Assembly (NCBI RefSeq): GCF_024198255.1
Contig: NZ_JAJVKW010000001.1
Location: 1,054,001 to 1,118,000, forward strand
DNA length: 64,000 nucleotides
Direction: 5' to 3'
From: Myxococcus guangdongensis
GTDB taxonomy: Bacteria > Myxococcota > Myxococcia > Myxococcales > Myxococcaceae
Below, piece after piece: positions 1-9,474 of this stretch. A model generated the notes under the pieces. The model did not search any database, had not been told where the DNA came from, and worked only from the letters and a program-made list of their open reading frames with translations. Within the stretch, counting starts at the first letter, position 1, and each line of letters begins with the position of its first letter. The position numbers were made by a program, and so were the translations under genes.

Positions 1-48
1 CGCCAGCCCGTACACCAACACCTTCTGCCCGGACAGCGAGAGCGTCAT
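1..48 (-). CDS. murD: UDP-N-acetylmuramoylalanine-D-glutamate ligase, N-terminal fragment
   Basis: Only the first 16 codons lie in the window. Reading leftward from the ATG at 48 gives MTLSLSGQKVLVYGLA, which fits the beta-strand and glycine turn at the start of MurD, the cytoplasmic ligase that adds D-Glu to UDP-MurNAc-L-Ala. It starts 24 bp downstream of the mraY stop on the same strand, the position murD occupies in most dcw clusters. The call rests on this short peptide plus gene order, so it is good but not certain. Confidence 0.75.
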   Translation of the reverse strand, partial: MTLSLSGQKVLVYGLA

Positions 49-72
49 GGGAGCCACCACCCCTTGGGGGAA

Positions 73-1251
73 TCAGCGCAGCTTCAGCGACAGGAGCGCC
101 ACGCCACCACAGAGGATGGAGACGATCCAGAAACGGACGATGATCTTCGGCTCGGCCAGGCCCTTGAGCTCGAAGTGGTGGTGCACCGGCGCCATCTTGA
201 ACACCCGCTTGCCGGTCATCTTGAAGGAGGCCACCTGAATCATCACGCTCAGCGCCTCCGCGAAAAAGATGCCGTGGATGATGGCGGAGACCACCTCGTT
301 CTTGGACAGCACGGCGAGCCCGCCCAGGGCCCCGCCCAGCGCCAGCGAGCCGATGTCGCCCATGAACACGGAGGCCGGGTAGGTGTTGAACCACAGGAAG
401 GAGATGCCCGCGCCGACGATGGCCGCGCAGAACACCGCCAGCTCCGCGCCGCCCTTCACCTGGAGGATGCCCAGGTACTGGTACAGCGGCGTGGCCACCA
501 GCTTCGTGGTGCCCCCCACCGACACCGAGTCCGCGATGCTCAGCGTGGTGCCCGCCACGTAGCAGAGCACCGCGAAGGTAATCGCGGAGACGATGGTCGG
601 GACGATGGCCAGGCCGTCCAGGCCGTCCGTGAGGTTCACCGCGTTGGACGTGCCCACCACCACCACCCACGCGAACACGACGTAGAACCAGCCCAGGTCC
701 AGGTTGAACCAGTGCGAGGGGATGAAGGGCAGCGTCAGCCGCGTGTTGATGAGCAGCGTGGGGCCGAACGAGCCGTCGGGTTGCGTCCACGTGGTGAGCA
801 GGCCGAACACCGCCACCAGGTAGAAGAAGGTCTGCAGCACCATCTTCTTGCGGCCCGCCAGGCCCTTGGAGTTGCGCTTGGACAGCTTGAGCCAGTCGTC
901 CAGGAAGCCGATGAAGCCGTAGCCGAAGGTGAGCAGCAGCACCACCCAGACGACGCGGCTCTTCAGGTCCGCGAACAACAGGGTGCCCGCCGCGATGCAG
1001 ATGAGGATGAGCGCGCCACCCATGGTGGGCGTGCCCTTCTTCTTCTGATGCGTGTCCGGCGTGTCCTCGCGCACGTTGCTCTGCCCGTGCTGCTTGAGCC
1101 GCAGCCTCGCGATGAGGCGCGGACCAATCAGCATGCCCAGCACGAGCGCGAAGACCCCGGCGGCGATGATGCGGAAGGTCGGGTAGCGCAAGAAGTTGAG
1201 GATGCGCCCCGCCTCCGTGTTCTGGATGAGCTCGTAGAGCAGGTACAGCAC
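73..1251 (-). CDS. mraY: Phospho-N-acetylmuramoyl-pentapeptide-transferase
   Basis: MraY transfers phospho-MurNAc-pentapeptide to undecaprenyl phosphate, making lipid I at the inner membrane. The protein is 392 aa, close to the family norm with slight extension, and consists of about ten hydrophobic helices. The signature NLTDGLDGLA in the catalytic loop and the late MAPVHHHFELKG His-rich loop are both present. The frame stays open far upstream, but the family N-terminus VLYLLYELIQ begins at a GTG at 1251. That G is also the last base of the murF TAG stop, so the two genes overlap by one base (TAGTG) and are probably translationally coupled. Confidence 0.96.
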   Translation of the reverse strand: MLYLLYELIQNTEAGRILNFLRYPTFRIIAAGVFALVLGMLIGPRLIARLRLKQHGQSNVREDTPDTHQKKKGTPTMGGALILICIAAGTLLFADLKSRVVWVVLLLTFGYGFIGFLDDWLKLSKRNSKGLAGRKKMVLQTFFYLVAVFGLLTTWTQPDGSFGPTLLINTRLTLPFIPSHWFNLDLGWFYVVFAWVVVVGTSNAVNLTDGLDGLAIVPTIVSAITFAVLCYVAGTTLSIADSVSVGGTTKLVATPLYQYLGILQVKGGAELAVFCAAIVGAGISFLWFNTYPASVFMGDIGSLALGGALGGLAVLSKNEVVSAIIHGIFFAEALSVMIQVASFKMTGKRVFKMAPVHHHFELKGLAEPKIIVRFWIVSILCGGVALLSLKLR

Positions 1252-2654
1252 TAGTGGTTTCCTCCGGAGGACGTCGGGGTGCCCGTCAACGCGGCCACCA
1301 CCCGCTCCAGCCGCATGCCGCGGCTCGCCTTCACCAGCACCACGTCCTGGGGGCGCAGCCGCGGCGTCAACCACGCCACCAGCGGCTCCACCTCCGTGAA
1401 ATGCGCCGCGGCCTCTGCCAGCCCCGCGCGCTTGAAGCCTTCCGCCGAGCGCGGGCCGAAGAACGCCACCAGCGCCGCCTTGCCCGACACCTGCTCGCCC
1501 AGTCGCGCGTGCTCCTCGAGCTCGCCCGGGCCCAGCTCCAACATGTCGCCCAGCACCGCCACCGCCCGGCCGCCCGAGGGCACCAGCGTGCCGAGCGTCT
1601 CCAGCGCCGCGTCCATCGACGCGGGGTTGGCGTTGTAGCAATCGTCGATGACCGTCACGCCGCCCTGCCCGTCCAACACGTTGAGCCGCCGCGAGTACGG
1701 CCGCGCGTCCTCCAGCCCGCGCACGCACTCCTCCGGCGTGTAGCCCAGCGCCAGCGCCACCGCGAAGGCCGCCGTGGCGTTCTGCGCGTTGTGCGGGCCG
1801 ATGAAGGACAGGCGCACCGGCCACTCGCGGCCCAGGTGACGCACCGTGGCCACCATGCCGTCGCGGCCCTTCGTCTCCACCGACACCAGCCGCACGTCCG
1901 CGCCGTCCGTCCGGCCGAACGTCAGCCGGTTCGCCGTGCTGCGCTCGGCCTGCGCGGGGATGAGCGCGTCGTCCGCGTTGATGACGATGGTGGTGCCCGG
2001 CCCCATCTCCTGGAACATCTCCCCTTCCGCGTCCGCCACGCCCTGCAGGCTGCCCAAGCCCTCCAGGTGCTCGGGCTGGACCACGGTGATGACGCCCGCG
2101 TCGGGGCGCACCACGCGGGTGAGCCGCTCGATTTCCCCCGGGCGGTTCATCCCCACCTCGATGACCGCCGCCACGTGCTGGGGCTCCAGCCGGAACAGCG
2201 TCAGGGGGACACCAATCTCGTTGTTGAAGTTGCCCTCCGTCTTCAGGGCGGGCCCGCGGGTGGCCAGGATGGCGCCCACCATCTCCTTGGTGGTCGTCTT
2301 CCCGTTGGAGCCGCCCACCGCGCAGACGGGGATGCGGAAGCGCTGACGGTGGTGGCGGCCCAGGGCCCCCAACGCCATCAGCGTGTCCTCCACCTCGTAC
2401 AGCACGAAGCCCTCGGGCAGCGCCGGCAGCGCGCGGCCCCTCCCCACCACCGCGCCCGCCGCGCCACCCCTGGCCGCGGCGTCCACGAAGGCGTGTGCGT
2501 CGAAGCGCTCACCCACGAGCGCCACGAACAGGCAGCCCGGGGTGAGTGCCCGCGTGTCGGTGCAGACCGCTTCGAAGGCGGCGGGCCCGGGCCCCAGGCG
2601 CCGGGTCGCCCCGGTCGCCTGCACCACCTCTTCGTCGCTGAATCGAGCTGCCAT
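1251..2654 (-). CDS. murF: UDP-N-acetylmuramoyl-tripeptide-D-Ala-D-Ala ligase
   Basis: MurF completes the cytoplasmic muropeptide by adding D-Ala-D-Ala to UDP-MurNAc-tripeptide with ATP. The 467-aa protein has the three Mur-ligase domains in order: an N-terminal substrate domain, a central ATPase domain with the P-loop GSNGKTTTKEM near residue 115, and a C-terminal Rossmann-like domain. Further family signatures are EGNFNNEIGVPLT, the NADDA stretch and DDCYNANPASM. It starts 33 bp after murE and overlaps the mraY start by one base, within the minus-strand dcw operon. Confidence 0.96.
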   Translation of the reverse strand: MAARFSDEEVVQATGATRRLGPGPAAFEAVCTDTRALTPGCLFVALVGERFDAHAFVDAAARGGAAGAVVGRGRALPALPEGFVLYEVEDTLMALGALGRHHRQRFRIPVCAVGGSNGKTTTKEMVGAILATRGPALKTEGNFNNEIGVPLTLFRLEPQHVAAVIEVGMNRPGEIERLTRVVRPDAGVITVVQPEHLEGLGSLQGVADAEGEMFQEMGPGTTIVINADDALIPAQAERSTANRLTFGRTDGADVRLVSVETKGRDGMVATVRHLGREWPVRLSFIGPHNAQNATAAFAVALALGYTPEECVRGLEDARPYSRRLNVLDGQGGVTVIDDCYNANPASMDAALETLGTLVPSGGRAVAVLGDMLELGPGELEEHARLGEQVSGKAALVAFFGPRSAEGFKRAGLAEAAAHFTEVEPLVAWLTPRLRPQDVVLVKASRGMRLERVVAALTGTPTSSGGNH

Positions 2655-2687
2655 GGGGTGTGAGGGCCCGCCTCTCGCGCGCCTTGC

Positions 2688-4211
<1,524 letters not shown>

Positions 4212-4265
4212 CTCTTCCCCTTCTTCACACGCATTGCAAGCGCGGGGCCTGGAGCATGCGCGGCC

Positions 4266-6287
4266 TCATTGCCGCGTCGCCATCTCCAGCGTCACCCGGG
4301 CCCCCTTCTCCACCAGCGAGCCGGCGGCGGGGGTTTGAGACACCACACGACCACTTCCCAGTACCTGTGGCTCCAACGCCGCGGCGAGCAGCTTCACCAC
4401 GGCCTCACGACCCCCGGCACCCTGGACGTCCGGCACACGCACCGTGCCGGGCTCAGGGCTCTCCGAGACCGCTTCCTCCAACGCCGGGCGGGCGGGCTCG
4501 ACGGCCGCACGGGCCACCGGCTTCGCCGCGACAGGCGCGGGGGACGCGGCGGCCACGGCCGTCCCGGGTGCCGCCGTCCGAGACGGAGGCACGGCCAGGT
4601 GGGCCATGGCGGCGGTCGCAATTTCCTTGAAAGCAGGGGCAGCCACGAGCCCCCCGTACACGTCTGTCTTGGGTTCGTCCACCACCACGAGGATGACGAT
4701 GCGAGGATCCTCGGCCGGCACCATGCCGACGAAGGAGGCGATACGCTTGTCCGAGTAGCCCCGGGCCACGGGGTCCGCCTTCTGGGCGGTGCCCGTCTTG
4801 CCCGCCACCCGGTATTCGTCCATGGCCGCCCGGGGCGCGGTACCTCCCTTGACGACCACGCTTTCGAGCATGCCCACCACCTGCCGGGCGACCTTGCTGG
4901 ACACGACCCGGCGGACCTCCGTGGGACGGTTCTCCAGCAGAACCACCCCATCCGGGTCCACCACCTTCGACACCAAATAGGGGCGCATCATCACGCCATC
5001 GTTGGCCAGCGCACCATAGCCGGCGGCGATCTGCACCGCGGTGGCCGTCATGCCCTGTCCAAAGGACTGGGTGGCCAGGGACACTTCGGCCTTCGGGAAG
5101 GGGATGACACCCCGCCCCTCGCCGGGCAGCGACAGCCCCGTGCGCTCGGCGAAGCCGAAGGCGTGGTAGCCGGCGACCATCTTCTCGCGGCCCAGCACCT
5201 GGGCGATCTTGGCCATGCAGATGTTGGAGGACACCTGGAGGATGCCCTGCGGCGCCAGCCACCCGTAGGAGTGGGTGTCGTTGATGGTGTGGCGCCCCAC
5301 GCGCCAGGCGCCGTTCTCGCAGAAGAAGACGCTCTCGGGGGTAATCGCCTTCTCCTCGAGCGCGGCGGCCACCACGAAGGGCTTGGTGGTGGAGCCGGGC
5401 TCGAAGGTGTCCAGCGCGGCGCGGTTGCGCATGCCGGTGCGGGAGCTGGACTCGGGGGTGTTGGGGTTGAAGCGCGGGTGGTTGGCCACCGCGAGCAGCT
5501 CCCCTGTCTTGGGGTCCAGCGCCACCACCATGCCGGCGATGGCCTTGGCCTCCTCCACGGCCTTGGCCAGGGCCTTCTCGGCCACGTACTGCAGATGCCG
5601 GTCCAGGGTCAGCGTGACGGCGGCGCCCTGGCGCTCCAGGGGGTCGGTGGCGCCCTGCACCAGCAGCTTGCGGCCCTTGGCGTCACGGAAGCCGGACATG
5701 CGCGAGTTCTGGCCGGACAGCTCGTCCTCGAAGGCCTTCTCCAGGCCCTCCAGGCCCTTGCCGTCCATGCCGACCAGGCCCATCACGTGCGCGCCCAGCT
5801 CGCGCTGGGGATAGAAGCGCTTGGGCTCCTTGGTGAAGCCCAGGCCGGGCAGGCCCAGCGCCTTCACCGCGGCGACCTCCTGGGGCTTGGCCTGGCGTTT
5901 GACCCAGGCGAAGCGCTTGGAGCGGGCCAGGCGCGCGCCCAGCTCGTCCGCGTCCACCTTCAGGGCCTTGGCCAGCTGCTTCGAGGCCTGACGCACGTCG
6001 GGCAGCATCGAGGGGTCCACCCAGACGGAGTCCACCTCCACGCTCTGGGCGAGCGGCGTGCCGCGCCGGTCGAAGATGTCGCCGCGCCGGGCGGGGATTT
6101 CAATCTGGCGGACGTACTGGTCCTGCGCCATCCCGCGCAGCTTCTCCTGCTCGAAGACCTGCAGCTGCACGGCGCGACCGAAGGCGACCCCCAGGAGGAG
6201 CAGGAAGAGGCCGAACAAGAGCTGCACCCGCAGCTTCAGCCCCTTCGCGTTGGGCTCAGGAGCCCGGGTCGCCTTGAAGTCCCTCAC
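4266..6287 (-). CDS. ftsI: Septal peptidoglycan transpeptidase (PBP3/FtsI) with C-terminal PASTA domain
   Basis: This is the class B penicillin-binding protein of the divisome, cross-linking septal peptidoglycan in the periplasm. The 673-aa chain has a short cytoplasmic tail, one membrane helix at about residues 20-40, the class B pedestal with RRGDIFDRRG, and a transpeptidase domain with the catalytic STTK (Ser299-Lys302), SSN (353-355) and KTG (497-499). An Ala/Pro-rich linker leads to a single PASTA domain at roughly 617-673 beginning VRVPDVQG. The PASTA tail is absent from E. coli FtsI but common in Gram-positive SpoVD-type and deltaproteobacterial homologues. The start overlaps the ftsL stop as ATGA. 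Confidence 0.95.
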   Translation of the reverse strand: MRDFKATRAPEPNAKGLKLRVQLLFGLFLLLLGVAFGRAVQLQVFEQEKLRGMAQDQYVRQIEIPARRGDIFDRRGTPLAQSVEVDSVWVDPSMLPDVRQASKQLAKALKVDADELGARLARSKRFAWVKRQAKPQEVAAVKALGLPGLGFTKEPKRFYPQRELGAHVMGLVGMDGKGLEGLEKAFEDELSGQNSRMSGFRDAKGRKLLVQGATDPLERQGAAVTLTLDRHLQYVAEKALAKAVEEAKAIAGMVVALDPKTGELLAVANHPRFNPNTPESSSRTGMRNRAALDTFEPGSTTKPFVVAAALEEKAITPESVFFCENGAWRVGRHTINDTHSYGWLAPQGILQVSSNICMAKIAQVLGREKMVAGYHAFGFAERTGLSLPGEGRGVIPFPKAEVSLATQSFGQGMTATAVQIAAGYGALANDGVMMRPYLVSKVVDPDGVVLLENRPTEVRRVVSSKVARQVVGMLESVVVKGGTAPRAAMDEYRVAGKTGTAQKADPVARGYSDKRIASFVGMVPAEDPRIVILVVVDEPKTDVYGGLVAAPAFKEIATAAMAHLAVPPSRTAAPGTAVAAASPAPVAAKPVARAAVEPARPALEEAVSESPEPGTVRVPDVQGAGGREAVVKLLAAALEPQVLGSGRVVSQTPAAGSLVEKGARVTLEMATRQ

Positions 6288-6688
6288 CGGCCCGCGCCTC
6301 CACGGCCAGCCACGCGCACGGCGGGCTTGTTTTCCTGAGGCGCCTGGGCGGAGGCGCTGGCGCGAGAGGGCTTCTCCGCGGACAGGGACACCACCGCGCT
6401 GCCGGCGGGCATGCTCATGCCCAGCTGCTCACGGGCCACGCGCTCCAGCCGGCCCGGGGCCTTGAGCGTGGCCAGCTCCAGCTTGAGCCGGTCATTCTCC
6501 CGCGTCAGGGAGCGGCTCTCCGCCTCCTCGCGCGACAGCCGGTAGCCCATGTCCACCACCATCACCCGACTGGTGACGTGGAGGATGCCCACCGCCGCGA
6601 ACAGGGTGAACAGGAGGACCGCGGGCAGCAGGTGCAGCAGCACGCCCGTCACCGACACGGAGCCACGCTGGGACGACGCCTTGCTCAT
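6284..6688 (-). CDS. ftsL: Cell division protein FtsL
   Basis: This is a small bitopic divisome protein that, in the family, forms a complex with FtsB and FtsQ and helps activate FtsWI. The 134-aa product has one N-terminal membrane helix (about [20 protein letters not shown]) followed by a periplasmic stretch with coiled-coil heptads ([20 protein letters not shown]) and a disordered tail. FtsL is poorly conserved in sequence, so the call depends on this topology and on its place between rsmH and ftsI. It overlaps both neighbours by ATGA junctions. Confidence 0.88.
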   Translation of the reverse strand: MSKASSQRGSVSVTGVLLHLLPAVLLFTLFAAVGILHVTSRVMVVDMGYRLSREEAESRSLTRENDRLKLELATLKAPGRLERVAREQLGMSMPAGSAVVSLSAEKPSRASASAQAPQENKPAVRVAGRGGAGR

Positions 6689-7605
6689 CGCACTTTCTCC
6701 ACCACGCGCAGGTGCGCGCTCCGAGAGCGGGGGTTGACCTCCACCTCATCCTCCGAGGCGGACACGGCCTTCTTCGTCACCACGCTGAAGTTGCCCAGGC
6801 TCTGACAGACGCAGATGGGCAGGCCCGGGGGGCAGGTGCAGCGGCCCTCCAGCGCGCGGAAGGCCTCCTTCACCTTCCGGTCCTCCAGCGAGTGGAAGGA
6901 GATGACGGCGGCGCGCCCGCCCACCTTGAGCAGGCCCGGCAGCGCGGACAACAGCGCGTCCAGCGCCTCCAGTTCCTGGTTGACGGCCATGCGCAGCGCC
7001 TGGAACGTCCGGGTGGCCACGTGGATGCGGTTGGGCCACGCCTTGCGCGGCACCGCGCGCTTGACCACCTCCGCGGCCTCCAGCGTGCGCGTGGGCAGCG
7101 CGCGCTTGAGCTCGCGGGCGATGGGCCGGGCGAAGGGCTCCTCGCCGTACTCCTCGAGGATGTGCTTGAGCTCGCGCTCGTCCAGCGTGGCGATGAGCTC
7201 CGCGGCCGTGGGGCCGTCCGGGCCCATGCGCATGTCCAGCGGGCCGTCCTTGTTGAAGGAGAAGCCGCGCTCGGCCACGTCCAGCTGGGGCGAGGACACA
7301 CCCAGGTCCACGAGCACGCCGTCCACCGGCAGCAGGTCACGGGTGACGCGGGGCAGGTCGGCGAAGTTGCCGGCGCGGCCCTGGAAGCGGGGGTTGGGGC
7401 CCAGCCGGGAGGTGGCCGCCGCCAGCGCCACCGGGTCGCGGTCCACGCCGACCACGGACGCGCCCTGGGCCAGGAGCGCCTCCGTGTGGCCACCACCCCC
7501 CAGCGTGCCGTCGATGATCACCTTGCCCGCTCCCGGTCGCAGCAGCTCCACCGCTTCACGCAGCAGGACGGTGTGGTGCTGGAATTCCAAGGCCCCCACG
7601 AGCAC
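6685..7605 (-). CDS. rsmH: 16S rRNA (cytosine(1402)-N(4))-methyltransferase
   Basis: RsmH (MraW) uses S-adenosylmethionine to methylate N4 of C1402 in the ribosomal P site. The 306-aa protein has family motifs [13 protein letters not shown] at the N-terminus, the SAM-binding loop [42 protein letters not shown] and the C-terminal [19 protein letters not shown] at 7605 directly follows the TGA of the upstream STAS gene; an in-frame GTG two codons later is an alternative start. It overlaps ftsL by ATGA. Confidence 0.95.
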   Translation of the reverse strand: MLVGALEFQHHTVLLREAVELLRPGAGKVIIDGTLGGGGHTEALLAQGASVVGVDRDPVALAAATSRLGPNPRFQGRAGNFADLPRVTRDLLPVDGVLVDLGVSSPQLDVAERGFSFNKDGPLDMRMGPDGPTAAELIATLDERELKHILEEYGEEPFARPIARELKRALPTRTLEAAEVVKRAVPRKAWPNRIHVATRTFQALRMAVNQELEALDALLSALPGLLKVGGRAAVISFHSLEDRKVKEAFRALEGRCTCPPGLPICVCQSLGNFSVVTKKAVSASEDEVEVNPRSRSAHLRVVEKVR

Positions 7606-7992
7606 TCAGACGAAGGGAGCCCGCGCGAGGCCGAAGGCGGCGCGAGCGTCGTTCATGTGCGGGTAGATTTCGAAGGCGTCGTGCGCGCCGGCGGCCCGGA
7701 AGATGGCCGCCAGGTACGGCGACAGCCCGGACAGCTTCAAGTCCCCGCCGGTGCGGCGGAAGGCCTCGGCGCGGGCCATCAGCGGCTTGACGCCCTTGTA
7801 GTTGAGGTGGCCGACCTCGGAGAGGTCCAGCACCACCTGACGCAGGCCCCGGTGCATGCGCTGGGTGAGCTCGTCGCACAGGGTCAGCAGGTCCTGCTCG
7901 CTCAGCTCGCCCTCCAGCATGAGCGTCTCCACGCGCCCGGCACCCGCCAGCGCGCTCGCCGCTCCTCGCCGCACCTCCAGAACCTGATTCAT
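7606..7992 (-). CDS. STAS-domain protein inserted in the dcw cluster
   Basis: The 128-aa product looks like a single STAS domain of the anti-sigma-factor-antagonist (SpoIIAA-like) fold: a beta-strand VETLMLEGELSEQDL, then VVLDLSEVGHLNYKGVKPL, which is where SpoIIAA-type proteins carry the phosphorylatable Ser/Thr after the aspartate. Here that loop reads LSEVGHLNYKG, so the usual Ser/Thr (as in D-x-S) is not clearly present. The start has a good RBS (GAGGGTGG about 6 nt upstream). It sits between mraZ (45-bp gap) and rsmH (zero gap), so it is co-transcribed with division genes. Its partner and function are unknown. Confidence 0.8.
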   Translation of the reverse strand: MNQVLEVRRGAASALAGAGRVETLMLEGELSEQDLLTLCDELTQRMHRGLRQVVLDLSEVGHLNYKGVKPLMARAEAFRRTGGDLKLSGLSPYLAAIFRAAGAHDAFEIYPHMNDARAAFGLARAPFV

Positions 7993-8037
7993 ACAGTGCC
8001 ACCCTCTGGGGACTTCAGCCCTCTGTCGACTTTCCGG

Positions 8038-8490
8038 CTACGGCTGCCGCAGCTCGGAGAGCACCTTCATCACGTCCGCGGAGGCCGCTTCCTGGCGGGC
8101 CTCTTCCTGGGCCTTCGCCCAACCCTCGCGGCTCCAAAGCTCGATGACCTTCACCATCCCCGCCCACACCACGTCCTTCTCCAACCCCGCATACGTCCGG
8201 AGCGACGGTGGGATGAGCAGCCGTCCCAGCCGGTCCAGCGGGCACTCCTGGGCGCTGGCCACGTACAGGCGCATCAGCGTCTTCACCCCGGGCTCCATGG
8301 GATTTCGCCGCGCGAGGGAGTTCTCCAGCGCCTCCCACTCCCGCACCGGGTAGGCGTGCAGGCACCGGTCCAACGCCGTCGTGACGATGAGCCGCTCGTC
8401 GTAGGCCCCCACCAGGGTCTCCCGGAGCTTCGCCGGGAGGCTGGTCCGCCCCTTCGCGTCGATCTGGTGCTCAAAGACGCCTCGGAACAC
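8038..8490 (-). CDS. mraZ: Transcriptional regulator MraZ
   Basis: MraZ is the SpoVT/AbrB-type DNA-binding regulator that autoregulates dcw operons. The 150-aa product carries two AbrB-like repeats: [20 protein letters not shown] and [16 protein letters not shown]. The frame is open upstream to 8631, but the family start [11 protein letters not shown] corresponds to a GTG at 8490, preceded by AAGGTGG at a suitable distance. Three GTGGN boxes and a promoter lie just upstream, as expected for autoregulation. It is the first gene of the minus-strand dcw operon. Confidence 0.94.
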   Translation of the reverse strand: MFRGVFEHQIDAKGRTSLPAKLRETLVGAYDERLIVTTALDRCLHAYPVREWEALENSLARRNPMEPGVKTLMRLYVASAQECPLDRLGRLLIPPSLRTYAGLEKDVVWAGMVKVIELWSREGWAKAQEEARQEAASADVMKVLSELRQP

Positions 8491-8529
8491 GGGGGCGATC
8501 CACCTTTTCAGCCCTTCAAGGGATGAAGC

Positions 8530-8554
8530 TCCACTCCTTCCCACTTCTTGCCAC
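8530..8554 (-). promoter_or_regulatory. Predicted MraZ-binding repeats (MraZ boxes)
   Basis: On the minus strand the sequence reads GTGGC, 5 nt, GTGGG, 5 nt, GTGGA: three GTGGN elements at exact 10-bp spacing, one helical turn. Known MraZ operators are TGGGN-type repeats at this spacing upstream of mraZ. They lie between the predicted -10 and the mraZ start, consistent with autorepression. The assignment is by pattern and position. Confidence 0.7.
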
Positions 8555-8566
8555 GACCGGGCGGCA

Positions 8567-8594
8567 TTCATACGCGCCCACATGGGGGGGGTCA
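8567..8594 (-). promoter_or_regulatory. Predicted sigma-70-type promoter of the dcw cluster
   Basis: On the minus strand TTGACC and TATGAA are separated by 16 bp, a strong match to a housekeeping promoter. The predicted transcript would start near 8560, giving a leader of about 70 nt that includes the MraZ boxes before the mraZ GTG at 8490. Confidence 0.6.
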
Positions 8595-8753
8595 AGAAAG
8601 CGCAACAGGTTGGAACACGCGGAGGGTGCAACGCCGAGATCCGGACAACCCGTCACACCTGGAAGGTCAGGTGTTTGGCGCAGCGCGGCGCCCTACCCAT
8701 GGCGCTGGGGTAAACTTGAGCTCCCCCCGAGAAGGGCGCAGAGTGACGGGTGC

Positions 8754-9461
8754 GTGAACACGAACGTGCGACTGAAGGTGGCCTACAAGAGCCCGCAGTC
8801 CCTGGTGGGGGAGTACACGCGCAGCGTGGGTCAAGGCGGCGCCACCCTCCACACGCGGCGCAGCCTGCCGCTGGGCACCCGTTTCACCTTCGAGCTGCAT
8901 GCGGGAGGCGCGCTGCGGCCCGTGGAGGTGCTGGGCGAGGTGGTGCAGGTGGAGCCGCGCCCGGAGCGCGACTACCTGCTCACGGTGCGCTACGGCGCCA
9001 CGGAGGACCGCTCCGCGCTGGACGCGGTGCTGCAGCGCATCTTCTCCCTCCAGGAGACGGAGGGGCTGCGCCGCTTCCCCCGACTGCCGCTGCACCTGCG
9101 CGCGGTGGAGGCGACGCCCTTGTCACCCGCCTTCCTGGTGCGGGACATCTCGCGCGGCGGCGTGGGGCTGGACGTCATGGCCCCCGCCCTGCCCCGCCAC
9201 GTGCGCGTGGGCACGCCGTTCCTGTTGGAGATGGACCTGACGGGCGGCGCGCTGCTGCTGCACGGCGAGGTGGTGTGGACCGCGTCCACGCCGCGCAAGA
9301 ACGCCACCGAGGCGACGCCGGGCTTCGGCGCCACGTTCGGCCGGCTGCGCGCGCCCATGCAGGAGCGGCTGGACGCGCTGCTCGCCTTGAGCTCGTTGCC
9401 CCCCGCGCCGTGGAAGGCGCGGGTGAGCTTCGGCATGGACGCGGTGACGCGGATGCCGTGA
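8754..9461 (+). CDS. Double PilZ-type protein
   Basis: This 235-aa cytoplasmic protein has two consecutive PilZ-like barrels. The N-terminal half (VRLKVAYKSPQSLVGEY...VGQGGATLHT) is a degenerate copy of the kind common in myxobacterial paralogues. The C-terminal half has the c-di-GMP motifs RRFPR (RxxxR) and DISRGGVGLD (D/NxSxxG), so it could bind c-di-GMP. The start is a GTG at 8754; an upstream in-frame extension has no family similarity. It is divergent from mraZ and convergent with the acyl-CoA dehydrogenase. Its output is unknown. Confidence 0.82.
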   Translation: MNTNVRLKVAYKSPQSLVGEYTRSVGQGGATLHTRRSLPLGTRFTFELHAGGALRPVEVLGEVVQVEPRPERDYLLTVRYGATEDRSALDAVLQRIFSLQETEGLRRFPRLPLHLRAVEATPLSPAFLVRDISRGGVGLDVMAPALPRHVRVGTPFLLEMDLTGGALLLHGEVVWTASTPRKNATEATPGFGATFGRLRAPMQERLDALLALSSLPPAPWKARVSFGMDAVTRMP

Positions 9462-9474
9462 GCCTCGCGGCGGG

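Noticed and set aside
64-1254. Long plus-strand open frame opposite mraY
   Set aside because: High GC gives long antisense frames. The product is His/Arg-rich with no family, while the minus strand encodes clear MraY.
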